From NCBI RefSeq assembly GCF_027923405.1, contig NZ_BQYI01000001.1, forward strand, positions 1,962,501 to 2,026,500: a stretch of DNA of 64,000 bases, given 5' to 3'. The stretch comes from Paenibacillus sp. YYML68. Its GTDB lineage: Bacteria; Bacillota; Bacilli; Paenibacillales; NBRC-103111. Below the pieces are notes generated by a model. It had not been told where the DNA came from and searched no databases. It was given only the letters and a program-made list of their open reading frames with translations. The position numbers and the translations under genes were made by a program. Below, in pieces: positions 17,487 through 27,783 of this stretch (its first letter is position 1; each line of letters begins with the position of its first letter).

Positions 17487-18923
17487 CTACTTGTGCAAAA
17501 GGATCTCTGCCAGACGTCCAATCCCTTCTTCAATGGCGGCTTCGTCAACTTTAGCGAAACCGAGTATCCAGCCTTTTCGCTTGCTTTCCAAGCCGTACTG
17601 GCTGAGCGGATAGATGCGAATTCCTTTTTCCAACGCCAAGCTCGTCACGGTTGCCTCGTCAAACGATGGCATAGCTTCAAGCAGCATATGCAGCCCTGTT
17701 TCTGCGCCGCTTAGTGTGAAGCGTTCGCTCAAGCCTGTCGCGACGATGGCTTTTGTCATGGCTGCGTGTCTACGCCGGTATATATTTCGTACCTTTCTCA
17801 TATGGCGCATGAAGTGACCGTGTTCGATAAAATGGGTGAGCGTTAATTGCTCCATAATCGGAAGATGACGATAAGTTAATTCATGGACGTGAGCGAGCTG
17901 ACGAATGGCCTCTCTCGGACCAATGAGGGCCGACATCCGAATACCGGGAGCGATCATCTTGGAGAAGCTCAACATATATAACGTGTTCTGAGGCCGCTGA
18001 CTGAACAAAGTGGGAAGTGGGTCGCCACGATAACGAAATTCGCTGTCGTAATCATCCTCGACGATCCAAAAAGATTGCTCCGCAGCCAAATGCAGCAATT
18101 GTTGCCTGCGAGGCTCTGACATAATTACGCCAACCGCGCACTGGTGCGATGGCGTCACATACACAAGTCTGGATTCAGGGTGAATGCCGTCTACGCATAG
18201 CCCATGTTCGTCGACGGGGACAGATACAACTTGCATTCGCCGGTATTTCATCGCCATCCAGGCAGGAGGAAAGCCGGGATCTTCAACCGAAATGGTTGCT
18301 CCTTCTTGCAACAGGGCTTGGGCAATCAAATCGAGGCTATGTTGCGCGCCTGAGGTCAGCAGAATTTGATCGACGCTCACATGAACGCCTCGTTCAAGCG
18401 ATAAATAGCGCACAATCTGTTCTCGCAGCGGCAGATAGCCATAGGCGTCGCCGTAGGTCCAACTGTCCAGGTCTGTTTGTGTTGAAGCCTGTAAAAAGGA
18501 TTGTCGCCAATTATTTAGAAAGTGATCATCTAAATACGGTTCATGGGGACTGAAATCGATCACTGGCTTGCCGTGTTCTTTATCTCCAAACCAGCTATGT
18601 AAATGGCCAATTGCTCTGTTTAATAACGACAATTGTGGCAGCGCGGGTCCTTGGGCTGGAACTTCGACAGTTGAGTGGGGCTTATACATCCATTCACTAA
18701 CTCTTGTTCCGCCGCGACGAGAGGTTACGGTGTATCCGCGGCTGAATAACTCCTCATACACACTTTGGATAGTTGAACGGGAAACCCCGATCAGTTGCGC
18801 GAGCTCGCGAGAAGGGAGCAGCAATTCGCCAGGCGGCCATTTTCCGGTCGTAATATTATGGATTGCTTGGTCAAGCAGCTGCTGCCAAATGGGACGTTCA
18901 TCATCTCGGTTCACTTTGAGCAT
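17487..18923 (-). CDS. MocR/PdxR-type regulator (GntR wHTH plus aminotransferase fold)
   Basis: 478 residues from ATG 18923, which follows GAGGTG; a longer start at 18941 lacks a good site. The N-terminal winged helix shows LLPSRELAQLIGVSRSTIQS and YTVTSRRGGTRVSE. The C-terminal part is a fold-type I aminotransferase domain with the PLP-lysine region MLSFSKMIAPGIRMS and the ring-binding VEDDYDSEFRY. PdxR proteins bind PLP, activate pdxS(T) when PLP is low and often repress themselves. Its place between pdxS and glyA/serC, and the shared operator motif at both promoters, fit that role. Confidence 0.9.
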   Translation of the reverse strand: MLKVNRDDERPIWQQLLDQAIHNITTGKWPPGELLLPSRELAQLIGVSRSTIQSVYEELFSRGYTVTSRRGGTRVSEWMYKPHSTVEVPAQGPALPQLSLLNRAIGHLHSWFGDKEHGKPVIDFSPHEPYLDDHFLNNWRQSFLQASTQTDLDSWTYGDAYGYLPLREQIVRYLSLERGVHVSVDQILLTSGAQHSLDLIAQALLQEGATISVEDPGFPPAWMAMKYRRMQVVSVPVDEHGLCVDGIHPESRLVYVTPSHQCAVGVIMSEPRRQQLLHLAAEQSFWIVEDDYDSEFRYRGDPLPTLFSQRPQNTLYMLSFSKMIAPGIRMSALIGPREAIRQLAHVHELTYRHLPIMEQLTLTHFIEHGHFMRHMRKVRNIYRRRHAAMTKAIVATGLSERFTLSGAETGLHMLLEAMPSFDEATVTSLALEKGIRIYPLSQYGLESKRKGWILGFAKVDEAAIEEGIGRLAEILLHK

Positions 18924-18955
18924 CGGGTTCACCTCTATCATTTATTATGGAATTA

Positions 18956-19000
18956 TGGATTGTTCAAATATATGGAAGTTCGATAGTAGCTAATAATCCA
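18956..19000 (+). promoter_or_regulatory. Probable MocR/PdxR operator between mocR and glyA
   Basis: TGGATTGTTCAAATATAT (18956-18973) with the inverted half AATCCA at 18995-19000, the same motif and offset as upstream of pdxS. It sits in the divergent region and could control both mocR and the glyA-serC operon. A TATCAT (19014-19019) downstream is a possible glyA -10 box. Confidence 0.65.
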
Positions 19001-19058
19001 TTGACTGCTATGCTATCATGAAAATCGTTGCTATTGCAACGCATTGGTGGGAAGGAAG

Positions 19059-20313
19059 ATGTCTGTGAAACGATTGGAACAACAGGACAAAATCATTGCG
19101 AACGCCATTTGGCAAGAAGCAGCACGACAGCGGGATAAAATAGAGTTGATTGCTTCGGAAAATTTTGTGAGCCGAGCAGTTATGGAAGCAACGGGCACAG
19201 TACTGACCAATAAGTATGCCGAAGGATACCCGGGAAGAAGGTACTATGGTGGTTGCGAGTATGTGGATCGGGTCGAGGAATTGGCTATATCGCGTGCGAA
19301 AACCCTTTTTGGTGCAGAGCATGTCAATGTGCAGCCTCACTCCGGCGCTCAGGCCAATATGGCGGTTTATTTTGCTGCCGTTGAACCGGGGGATACGATT
19401 TTAGGTATGGATCTATCTCATGGCGGCCATCTGACACACGGGAGCCCGGTTAATTTTTCTGGAAAATTATATAATTTTGCACCTTATGGTGTTGATGAAA
19501 AATCGGCGCGTATTGACATTGAACTTGTGCGAAAGCTTGCGCTTAAGCACCGCCCGCGTATGATCGTTGCTGGTGCCAGTGCTTATCCGCGAACGATCGA
19601 GTTTGAGCTGTTTACTCAAATCGCAGCCGAAGTAGGAGCGCTATTCTTTGTAGATATGGCGCATATTGCAGGAATTGTCGCGGCAGGATTCCATCCTAGC
19701 CCCCATTCCTCACGCGCACTTTGTTACGACCACAACGCATAAAACGCTGCGAGGTCCAAGAGGCGGTATCATCATGTGCCGCAAGCCGTGGGCGCAAGCG
19801 ATCGATAAAGCGATCTTTCCTGGAGTCCAAGGCGGTCCTCTTATGCATGCCATTGCGGCCAAAGCGGTTACGTTCGGCGAAGCGTTGCAACCGGAATTTA
19901 AATCTTATATTGAGAAAGTGCTGGTTAACGCCAAAGTGTTGGCGGAGGCATTGTTAAATGAAGGGTTAACCGTTGTGTCGGGAGGGACAGACAATCATAT
20001 TATTTTGCTCGACCTGCGCCCGATCGGACTAACTGGAAAAGAAGCTGAGAGCATACTTGATGAGGTGGGGGTTACAGCGAATAAAAATGCGATTCCTCAT
20101 GATACGGCAAGCCCGCTTGTGACGAGCGGCATTCGCTTCGGGACTCCAGCTATGACAACAAGAGGATTGGGACCCCAAGAAATGAAAGAAATTGCTCGGC
20201 TTATTGGACTTGCACTTAAAAATCCTGAGAGTTCAGTCGCCAAGGAGCAAGTACGAAGAAGTGTGCAGGAAATCACGTCGCAATTCCCTTTATATGAAGG
20301 TCTACAGGAGTGA
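19059..20313 (+). pseudogene. glyA: Serine hydroxymethyltransferase, split by a +1 frameshift
   Basis: The two frames together give a full-length SHMT of about 417 residues, which converts serine plus tetrahydrofolate to glycine plus methylene-THF. The first part (ATG 19059 after GGAAGG) has [11 protein letters not shown] and [16 protein letters not shown]. The reading frame changes at a run of five C (19700-19704), where AGC-CCC-ATT would need four. The second frame resumes with [19 protein letters not shown], containing the PLP lysine. All else is well preserved, so this is either a very recent mutation or a homopolymer sequencing error. It is coupled to serC six bases downstream. Confidence 0.8.
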
Positions 20314-20319
20314 TGAGCC

Positions 20320-21405
20320 ATGGCTAATACCTATAATTTAAATGCCGGTCCGGGAGCGTTGCCGGCGGAAGTATTGCAGGAAGCACAAGAAGAGTTGCGG
20401 AATTATCAAGGGATTGGCGCATCCATTCTGGAAATCTCCCACCGAAGCAAACAATATGAAGCTATTCATCATGAAGCGCAGCAGTTGATTAGACAGCTGA
20501 TGGGTCTCTCTTCAGATTATGAGGTTTTATTTCTTCACGGAGGGGCAAGCCTGCAATTTTCGATGGTGCCGATCAACTTTTTGACAGAAGGAAAAGTAGC
20601 GGGGTATGTACATTGTGGGACATGGTCGGGAAAGGCGTGGCAAGAAGCGCAAAAAATAGGGCAGATGCTCGTGTTGGCAAGCGGGGAGAAACAAAGCTTC
20701 AAACAGATGCCCGATCTAAGCAGCTTGAATATTCCGAAGGAGATGGCGTATGTCCATCTCACATCCAACGAAACGATTGACGGCATACAATACCGAAGCT
20801 TCCCTGATACCGGACATGTTCCCTTAGTAGTGGATATGTCTAGCGATTTTTTTTCCCGTCCCATTGAAGCATCCCGATTTTCATTGATATATGCAGGAGC
20901 TCAGAAAAATTTGGGACCTGCAGGCGTTACGATCGTCATTGTCCGCCGTTCTTTGCTGGAGTATGTTCCAGAAACGATTCCCGATATATTAAGCTATCGA
21001 ACACATGTCAACCATCATTCGCTCTACAATACACCGCCCGTTTTTTCCGTATATATGGTGAACCTCGTGCTCAGGTGGATTGTGAATCAAGGCGGCCTAC
21101 AAGGGATAGCTGTCCGCAACCAGCAGAAAGCGGAGCTGCTTTATCATGTGCTCGACAGCAGTGGCGGATTTTATAAAGGATTGGCTTATAAGGACAGCAG
21201 ATCGATGATGAACGTTACCTTTCGTGCATCCAGTCGAGAAATTGAAAAGAAGTTACTTGTTGAACTGGAGCAGGAAGGATTTTTGGGATTAAAAGGCCAT
21301 CGGAATGCAGGACATTTACGTGCTTCTATTTATAATGCGGTTCCTTATGAGCATTGCAAAGCTTTAGCGGATTTTTTGTCTGATTTCCAAAAGAGGAACG
21401 GCTGA
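20320..21405 (+). CDS. serC: Phosphoserine aminotransferase
   Basis: A 361-residue class V aminotransferase of SerC length, making 3-phosphoserine from 3-phosphohydroxypyruvate and glutamate. Motifs: YNLNAGPGALPAEVL, ISHRSKQYEAIHHEA, FLHGGASLQFSMVPINF, VVDMSSDFFSRP, and YAGAQKNLGPAGV with the Schiff-base lysine. ATG 20320 follows GGAG, overlapping the end of glyA. With glyA it forms a serine/glycine unit behind the PLP-sensing regulator. No serA or serB is nearby. Confidence 0.93.
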   Translation: MANTYNLNAGPGALPAEVLQEAQEELRNYQGIGASILEISHRSKQYEAIHHEAQQLIRQLMGLSSDYEVLFLHGGASLQFSMVPINFLTEGKVAGYVHCGTWSGKAWQEAQKIGQMLVLASGEKQSFKQMPDLSSLNIPKEMAYVHLTSNETIDGIQYRSFPDTGHVPLVVDMSSDFFSRPIEASRFSLIYAGAQKNLGPAGVTIVIVRRSLLEYVPETIPDILSYRTHVNHHSLYNTPPVFSVYMVNLVLRWIVNQGGLQGIAVRNQQKAELLYHVLDSSGGFYKGLAYKDSRSMMNVTFRASSREIEKKLLVELEQEGFLGLKGHRNAGHLRASIYNAVPYEHCKALADFLSDFQKRNG

Positions 21406-21522
21406 ATAACCATTACATTTGCCTATGATAACGATAAGCAATTTGAAATTGATGATGCCCCTAGTCGCTTCTATAATTATATTAAGTAGCAAAGCTACAT
21501 TAAAACGAGGGAGTGATTGTCA

Positions 21523-21759
21523 ATGGCACAAGCAATTTTTTATCATGCAGGTTGTCCCGTTTGTGTAGATGCAGAGCAAGTGGTGGTTAGTTATCTTGAC
21601 AAATCAAAGATTACTACGGAAATTGTGCATCTCGGTACAGCGCGAAACCGGATCGAAGAAGCGGAGAAGGCGGGTGTTAAATCCGTTCCAGCTTTGGTGG
21701 TTGACGGACACGTGTATCATATCAATTTCGGTGCTAGTCTCGAGGATGTAAAAGGTTAA
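21523..21759 (+). CDS. Glutaredoxin-like thioredoxin-fold protein (CPVC)
   Basis: A 78-residue protein with the redox motif HAGCPVCVDA at residues ~10-17 and the cis-proline region VKSVPALVVDGHVYHINFG, which together define the thioredoxin/glutaredoxin fold. ATG 21523 follows GAGGGAG. It could be a dithiol reductase or a sulfur carrier partner. The remnant of a cysteine desulfurase gene just behind it makes a link to sulfur transfer possible. It ends at a terminator. Confidence 0.8.
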   Translation: MAQAIFYHAGCPVCVDAEQVVVSYLDKSKITTEIVHLGTARNRIEEAEKAGVKSVPALVVDGHVYHINFGASLEDVKG

Positions 21760-21767
21760 ATCACGCT

Positions 21768-21797
21768 AAGAAGGTGCCGACAAGGCACCTTCTTTAC
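21768..21797 (+). terminator. Terminator closing the glyA-serC-glutaredoxin unit
   Basis: An 11-bp stem AAGAAGGTGCC / GGCACCTTCTT with a five-base loop and a short T tail. Confidence 0.88.
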
Positions 21798-21856
21798 ATG
21801 AAGCGATGTGGCCACGGTAGGCAACTTCGCACCAAAAGCCGAAGATCATCGAGTGA

Positions 21857-23072
<1,216 letters not shown>

Positions 23073-23159
23073 TGGTCGTTCTCCTTTTGTGTTGCTTTGA
23101 TAATGATAGGAATTTCCTGCTATTATATGATAAATGATATTGAATTACTAATGGGAAAA

Positions 23160-23202
23160 CCAAGAGCGCCTCTCTCTATTGAGATGAGGCGCTCTTGGTT
23201 TT
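23160..23202. terminator. Stand-alone bidirectional terminator
   Basis: A 13-bp perfect stem CCAAGAGCGCCTC / GAGGCGCTCTTGG flanked by AAAA and TTTT. No gene ends directly before it on either strand, so it now only insulates the LysR promoter; the gene it served was probably lost. Confidence 0.85.
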
Positions 23203-23452
23203 ACACTTTCAATCTGATGAACATAGGTCCTGAGGACTATCTTTAGTGTTTTACCTCAATTTCTCCCATGCCGATTAACTTCCTGAAATCGACGATAACT
23301 ATCATTCATCGACAAGGCGTAGATATGATGGTATGTTAAAGAATATAACAAGTTAATCAAATTTGTATTAAAAATTGAAAATATATAAGAAAAAACGTTC
23401 AGATTGCGTTACAATGAGAATATACTACAAGTTAAAAGGTAGAACTAAAGTA
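23199..23452. other. AT-rich intergenic DNA, nothing recognised
   Basis: About 250 bases of AT-rich sequence with stop codons in all frames, between the orphan terminator and the end of the GH114-like gene. It is the right border of the PLP block. Confidence 0.4.
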
Positions 23453-24490
23453 CTAAAATTTGGCTTCCTTCGGATACAGGTAATAATGCTCATTCGGCAG
23501 TGAGTGCAATCGGAAGCCGCCGCGGGCAAAGTCAAGATCCTTATACTTCGCCGTGTACGTTACGTCGATTGTGTGGAAATCATTGTAGTTCGAGATGTAC
23601 GGGAACTTCCGAAGCAGGTTCGAGTAAGGCTTGTCGGCGCTATAGTCGATTGGTGACAGACCGTAGCCATCCAAGGAGAACACGCCTGCTGTTACTTCGT
23701 TCATTCGGAAAAATTTGCGAATCGCCGTATCGCTGTATTGCTCGAAATCCATGATGCTCACTGACATGAGACGGACGCCTGTCTCCTTGCGGTAATGAAG
23801 GAGCTCATCCAGCTTCTTACGGAACGTCGGCGTGAAGACGCTGATGCTGCTGCTCGCCGTAATGTCGGTCTCCTGCAGGAAATCCTCGAGCAGATAGATG
23901 TCGCGCTCGTCGATCGCACTTGCAGCACCTGTCGGGTTGTAGACCGGATGCGGCTCGCTGCCGAACACTTCCTTCGGATGCCATGCATTAATGAACGCTG
24001 ACATGCCTTGATCGTGAACGTAATTCACCATCGTGTTCAATCGTTCGCGGGGAACCTTGTAGTCGTAGCCGGCATCGTCGAGAAATATACCGGTTGCACC
24101 CATCGATTTCCAAGAGTCGACGCGAGATTTCATATTGGCAATACTGAGGTTCAACGTGCTGACTCCAAGGTCTACGTAGCCGTAGATGGCAATGTTAGGA
24201 TTGTTCTCCTTCATCAGCTTGATCACGTTGAACGTCGACTTGTGGAAGGTATGGGACGTGGTTTCTAGATTTTGTCCGAGAACAACGACATCGTATGTAG
24301 CTAGAGCCTTCGCGGACTTCTCTTCATCCCATACACCGTTGACGGCCTTAGGGGTTCCATAGTAGATGAGCAGGCGATAGCCCTTACTCTGCGTGTCGAT
24401 ACCTTCAGAGGAAGCGTAAGCGGTCCACGCGGGGGACGGAGCAGTGAGCATGACGACGAAGATAAGTGTAAGAAGAATAAGCCTCTTCAT
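23453..24490 (-). CDS. Secreted GH114-like glycoside hydrolase, likely Pel hydrolase (PelA hydrolase part)
   Basis: 345 residues with a clear signal peptide (MKRLILLTLIFVVMLTAP..., cleavage probably near Ala-26). The mature protein resembles the endo-alpha-1,4-polygalactosaminidase fold (GH114): YDVVVLGQ, IYGYVDLGVSTLN, GATGIFLDDAGYDY with the catalytic-type Asp pair, and FINAWHPKEVF. In Pseudomonas PelA a GH114 hydrolase domain and a deacetylase domain are fused; here the hydrolase stands alone, divergent from the pel operon that carries the deacetylase. Expected role: cutting Pel polymer outside the cell. Confidence 0.75.
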   Translation of the reverse strand: MKRLILLTLIFVVMLTAPSPAWTAYASSEGIDTQSKGYRLLIYYGTPKAVNGVWDEEKSAKALATYDVVVLGQNLETTSHTFHKSTFNVIKLMKENNPNIAIYGYVDLGVSTLNLSIANMKSRVDSWKSMGATGIFLDDAGYDYKVPRERLNTMVNYVHDQGMSAFINAWHPKEVFGSEPHPVYNPTGAASAIDERDIYLLEDFLQETDITASSSISVFTPTFRKKLDELLHYRKETGVRLMSVSIMDFEQYSDTAIRKFFRMNEVTAGVFSLDGYGLSPIDYSADKPYSNLLRKFPYISNYNDFHTIDVTYTAKYKDLDFARGGFRLHSLPNEHYYLYPKEAKF

Positions 24491-24599
24491 AGCTGTGTCC
24501 TCCTGATGGGGTGAATTTGACTTCTATTATAGGGATAATGTAGCCAAAACACTAGTAATATTTAAGAACGAAACGATTAGACATAAGGGGGATCCGCCA

Positions 24600-26768
24600 A
24601 TGAACGTGCTGATTACAGGCGGGTGCGGCTTAATCGGCTCGGCTGTTGCTGAACGGTTTCATAAGGAAGGGCACCGGGTGTACATCATTGATGACTTGTC
24701 GTCTGGAAGCATGAAGCCGTCGAACAGCGCATTTAAGTTTTATAAGCTCAGTGTTGAAGATCCGGCATGTGAGGAAGTATTCCGCGGTGCAGGCTTCGAG
24801 GTTGTCGTCCATCTGGCCTCTCGCGATCCGCTAACGTCGGAGAAGGTGCTCGAGTATGAGGACACGCGGACGAACATGATGGGTCTTATTCATATGCTGG
24901 ACTGCTCGCAGAAGCATGGCGTTCGCAAATTCATATACGGCTCTTCCTCTGAGGTGTACGGTCATGCCGAGGAGCTGCCTAGCCGCGAGGATGATGAATG
25001 CATACCGCATACTGTGCATGGCGTTAATGTTCTGGTCGGCGAGCAGTATTGTAAGAAGTGGCATGAGCTGTACGGACTACAGACCGTATCGCTTCGCATC
25101 GCGAACGTATATGGTCCTGGCATGCAGCTGGAGCGTCACGGGGTGATTGGCAAGCTGCTGGAGCAGGGCTTGAACGGACAGCCGCTTACGTTGTTCGGAG
25201 ATGGGGAGCAGGCAAGAGACTTCATCTACGTAGCCGATGTGGCCGATCTCATCTATCGCGCCTCGCAGCAGCCTGTTGTAGGTGTCATTAATGCTTCGAC
25301 GAATGTGGACACGAGCATCAACGCATTGCTTCGGCTCATTCGCCTATACGTAGGTATTACAGGAGTTGACCATCACGCGGAATTACCAACAGGCCCTGCG
25401 CGTGTGCTGCTCGATAATACGAAGGCGAAGCAGCTGCTGGATTGGGTGCCGCTCTATACGCTGCAGGAAGGGATTCAGCGTACGTACGAATGGCTTGCCA
25501 AGGAGAAGGAAATGGCGAAGCCAGTCAAGGCTCGACGAAGACAATGGCCGGACTGGGCGAGGCTCGTGCGTCCTTATGTTGAGAACCTGCTAGCTTTTGC
25601 GTTGCTGTACTTGCTCACGACGAACGGTCTTGGCTGGTCAGATACGAAGACGGTTGACTTCAATTTGCTCTACGTGCTGGTGATCGGCATTTTTTATGGC
25701 ACGAAGCAGTCGCTACCTGCCTCGATCGCGGTGATTGTGCTGCAGGTCGGAGAACAGCTTGTCGCGGGACGGCATTGGAGCTCACTGCTCGGCGACTCGG
25801 ATATGCTGCTCATTACGTCGGTATATTTGTTTTTTGGTCTAGCTGTCGGCTTCTATTCGGATAAGGTCCGTAAGGAAAAGTACTTCGCGGCGAACGATCT
25901 GCAGCTGGAGAAGCAGCGCTATAGCTTCCTGATGGAGGTCTATAAGGATACACGCGACGTGAAGGACCGTCTTCAGAAGCAGGTGCTGACGAGCAAGGAC
26001 AGCCTTGGCCGCTTGCACTCAATCGTAGCGGAGCTGGAGAGCATGGAGCCGGAGCAGGTCGTATTCACGTCGGTAACGGTGCTCGAGGATTTACTCGAGA
26101 CGCGGCGTATCTCCATCTATGCTGTCAATGAGAACTCGCCGTACTTGCGGCTGATGTCCAAGTCGTCCGACCCGGACTTCCGTGTACCGCGTTCGTTATA
26201 CTTGAACGATGCGCCAGAGATTGCCGAGGTTATTCGCAGCGGCCGACATTTCTCGAACAAGTCGCTGTCGCCGGATGCGCCGATGCTCGTTGCTCCAGTC
26301 TTGCACGAGCGTAGCACCGTTGCGATTATTTGCATACATGAGCAGTCGTTCGAGAAATTTTCATTATATTATGAGAACTTGTTCCGAATTGCTTCTGACC
26401 TGGTGTCGCGTTCGTTATCAAGATCGTTCACCTATGTGACCGCGACCCGCAGTGATCGGTATGTGGAAGGCACGGAGGTGCTGCAGGAGAAGGTATACAC
26501 GGAGCTTCTGCAGAGCAAGCAGGCTGCCAAGGAGCGCAACCAGACCGACTTCGTCATGCTGCTGGTCAAGTCGGACGAAGATATTACAGAGGTGTCCCGC
26601 CGTCTGTTCAAGCTGCTGCGCACGACCGATTATATGGGGCTGCTGCAAGGTCGTCTGACGCTGATGCTGTCTAATACTAGTCTTGAGGAAGCTGGAGCTG
26701 CTATTACACGTCTGGAGAAGAACGGCTTCGTCATCGAACTGCTTGAGGAGGGATTGGTGCATGGTTGA
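24600..26768 (+). CDS. Fusion of NAD-dependent sugar epimerase and PelD-like c-di-GMP receptor
   Basis: 722 residues. Residues 1-305 are an extended-SDR sugar-nucleotide epimerase (NVLITGGCGLIGSAVAERF, FIYGSSSEVYG, RDFIYVADVADLIY), likely making UDP-GalNAc, the Pel precursor. Residues ~325-425 hold about four membrane helices (NLLAFALLYLLTTNGLG, LLITSVYLFFGLAVGFYSD). A coiled coil and GAF domain follow (~450-620), then a degenerate GGDEF domain in which the GGDEF motif is lost (GLLQGRLTL) but the inhibitory-site RTTD (residues 674-677) remains. That is the PelD plan: no cyclase activity, c-di-GMP binding that switches on the synthase. A ribosome site AGGGGG precedes ATG 24600. First gene of the operon. 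Confidence 0.85.
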   Translation: MNVLITGGCGLIGSAVAERFHKEGHRVYIIDDLSSGSMKPSNSAFKFYKLSVEDPACEEVFRGAGFEVVVHLASRDPLTSEKVLEYEDTRTNMMGLIHMLDCSQKHGVRKFIYGSSSEVYGHAEELPSREDDECIPHTVHGVNVLVGEQYCKKWHELYGLQTVSLRIANVYGPGMQLERHGVIGKLLEQGLNGQPLTLFGDGEQARDFIYVADVADLIYRASQQPVVGVINASTNVDTSINALLRLIRLYVGITGVDHHAELPTGPARVLLDNTKAKQLLDWVPLYTLQEGIQRTYEWLAKEKEMAKPVKARRRQWPDWARLVRPYVENLLAFALLYLLTTNGLGWSDTKTVDFNLLYVLVIGIFYGTKQSLPASIAVIVLQVGEQLVAGRHWSSLLGDSDMLLITSVYLFFGLAVGFYSDKVRKEKYFAANDLQLEKQRYSFLMEVYKDTRDVKDRLQKQVLTSKDSLGRLHSIVAELESMEPEQVVFTSVTVLEDLLETRRISIYAVNENSPYLRLMSKSSDPDFRVPRSLYLNDAPEIAEVIRSGRHFSNKSLSPDAPMLVAPVLHERSTVAIICIHEQSFEKFSLYYENLFRIASDLVSRSLSRSFTYVTATRSDRYVEGTEVLQEKVYTELLQSKQAAKERNQTDFVMLLVKSDEDITEVSRRLFKLLRTTDYMGLLQGRLTLMLSNTSLEEAGAAITRLEKNGFVIELLEEGLVHG

Positions 26769-27783
26769 AGCGTTGCTGCTGGCATATTATGCTTGTGCCC
26801 TCTTGTTTACATTACTTGTATACTTAAAGCGTAAGACGATTCCGCTCTCGATTGGTCTGATCGGACTCGTCATTCCACTTGCTGGCTTACCTATGGCATG
26901 TCTAGTCGTTCTACTGTCAAGAAGGCGTCAGTTGAATAACACGAAGGAACGGTTCGAGGAAGCGCTCGGACTCGGTTTTCGGGATCGCGAGCTCATTAAT
27001 CAGGTGAATGTCGAGAAGGAGTCGAACATCGTTCCGCTGGAGGAGGCGCTTGTCGTGAACGACAAGCATACCCGCAGACGCATCGTCATGGATGCGCTGA
27101 AGGAGGAATCGTTCGATATGGTTTCGTTCCTGAGCAGAGCGGTGCGCAACGAGGACAGCGAGACGAGTCACTATGCCGTTACGGCCATCCTGGAGATGAA
27201 GCGGGTGATGATGGCGGAGCTGCGCCAGCTAGGTGCGGCCTATGAGCAGCGGCCCGATGAGCACGAGGTGATCTTGCAATATGCGGAGAAGCTTCGTTCG
27301 TATATGGGCACTGGATTGATGGACCCACGCACACAGAAGACCTATCGAGAAATTCAGTCCAAGGTGATCGATAAGCTGATCGAGCGGGGGATATGTGACG
27401 AGGAGCAATTGGCAGAGAAGGTGGACTGTGAGCTTGCGCTTGGACATGTGGAGCAGGCGGAGACCGTCTCTAATCTGTTCTTAAGCCGCTTCCCTTCGTC
27501 GGAGAAGGCTTACTACGCTGCGATGAAGGTCAGCTATATGACGCGTACGGGAGAAGGCTTCAAGGAAGCGCTAGACAATCTCAAGCAGTCGCCAGTGAAA
27601 GTATCACAGCAGATGCTGCAGCTGATCCGATATTGGAATACGGGTGAAATGAATGCCAATAAAACTGTCAAAAGCTCTAAAGCAAGTGATTCTAACGATA
27701 GCCGCCGTCATTCTTCTCACGCTTCTGCTGCAAGCGGTCCGATCGGATCTGCTGTTCAAGCTGAACAAAGGAAGCGGGCATGA
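26761..27783 (+). CDS. pelE: PelE-like membrane-anchored helical-repeat protein
   Basis: 340 residues from ATG 26761, which overlaps the end of the epimerase-PelD gene and follows GAGGG. Two N-terminal membrane helices (LLLAYYACALLFTLLVYL and IGLIGLVIPLAGLPMACLVV) lead into an all-helical cytoplasmic part resembling TPR/HEAT repeats, as PelE has. PelE links PelD to the glycosyltransferase PelF in the synthase complex. The final ~43 residues are a serine-rich tail (VKSSKASDSNDSRRHSSHAS) encoded by DNA that is also the start of the next gene. Confidence 0.8.
   Translation: MVEALLLAYYACALLFTLLVYLKRKTIPLSIGLIGLVIPLAGLPMACLVVLLSRRRQLNNTKERFEEALGLGFRDRELINQVNVEKESNIVPLEEALVVNDKHTRRRIVMDALKEESFDMVSFLSRAVRNEDSETSHYAVTAILEMKRVMMAELRQLGAAYEQRPDEHEVILQYAEKLRSYMGTGLMDPRTQKTYREIQSKVIDKLIERGICDEEQLAEKVDCELALGHVEQAETVSNLFLSRFPSSEKAYYAAMKVSYMTRTGEGFKEALDNLKQSPVKVSQQMLQLIRYWNTGEMNANKTVKSSKASDSNDSRRHSSHASAASGPIGSAVQAEQRKRA

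Noticed and set aside
18850-18870. Third copy of the TGGATTG motif inside mocR
   Set aside because: Only nine bases match, the rest of the 18-base motif and the inverted half at the right distance are missing, and it is within coding sequence.
24491-24599. c-di-GMP riboswitch before the pel operon
   Set aside because: The leader is only about 110 bases and lacks the GEMM core; regulation is more likely through PelD.
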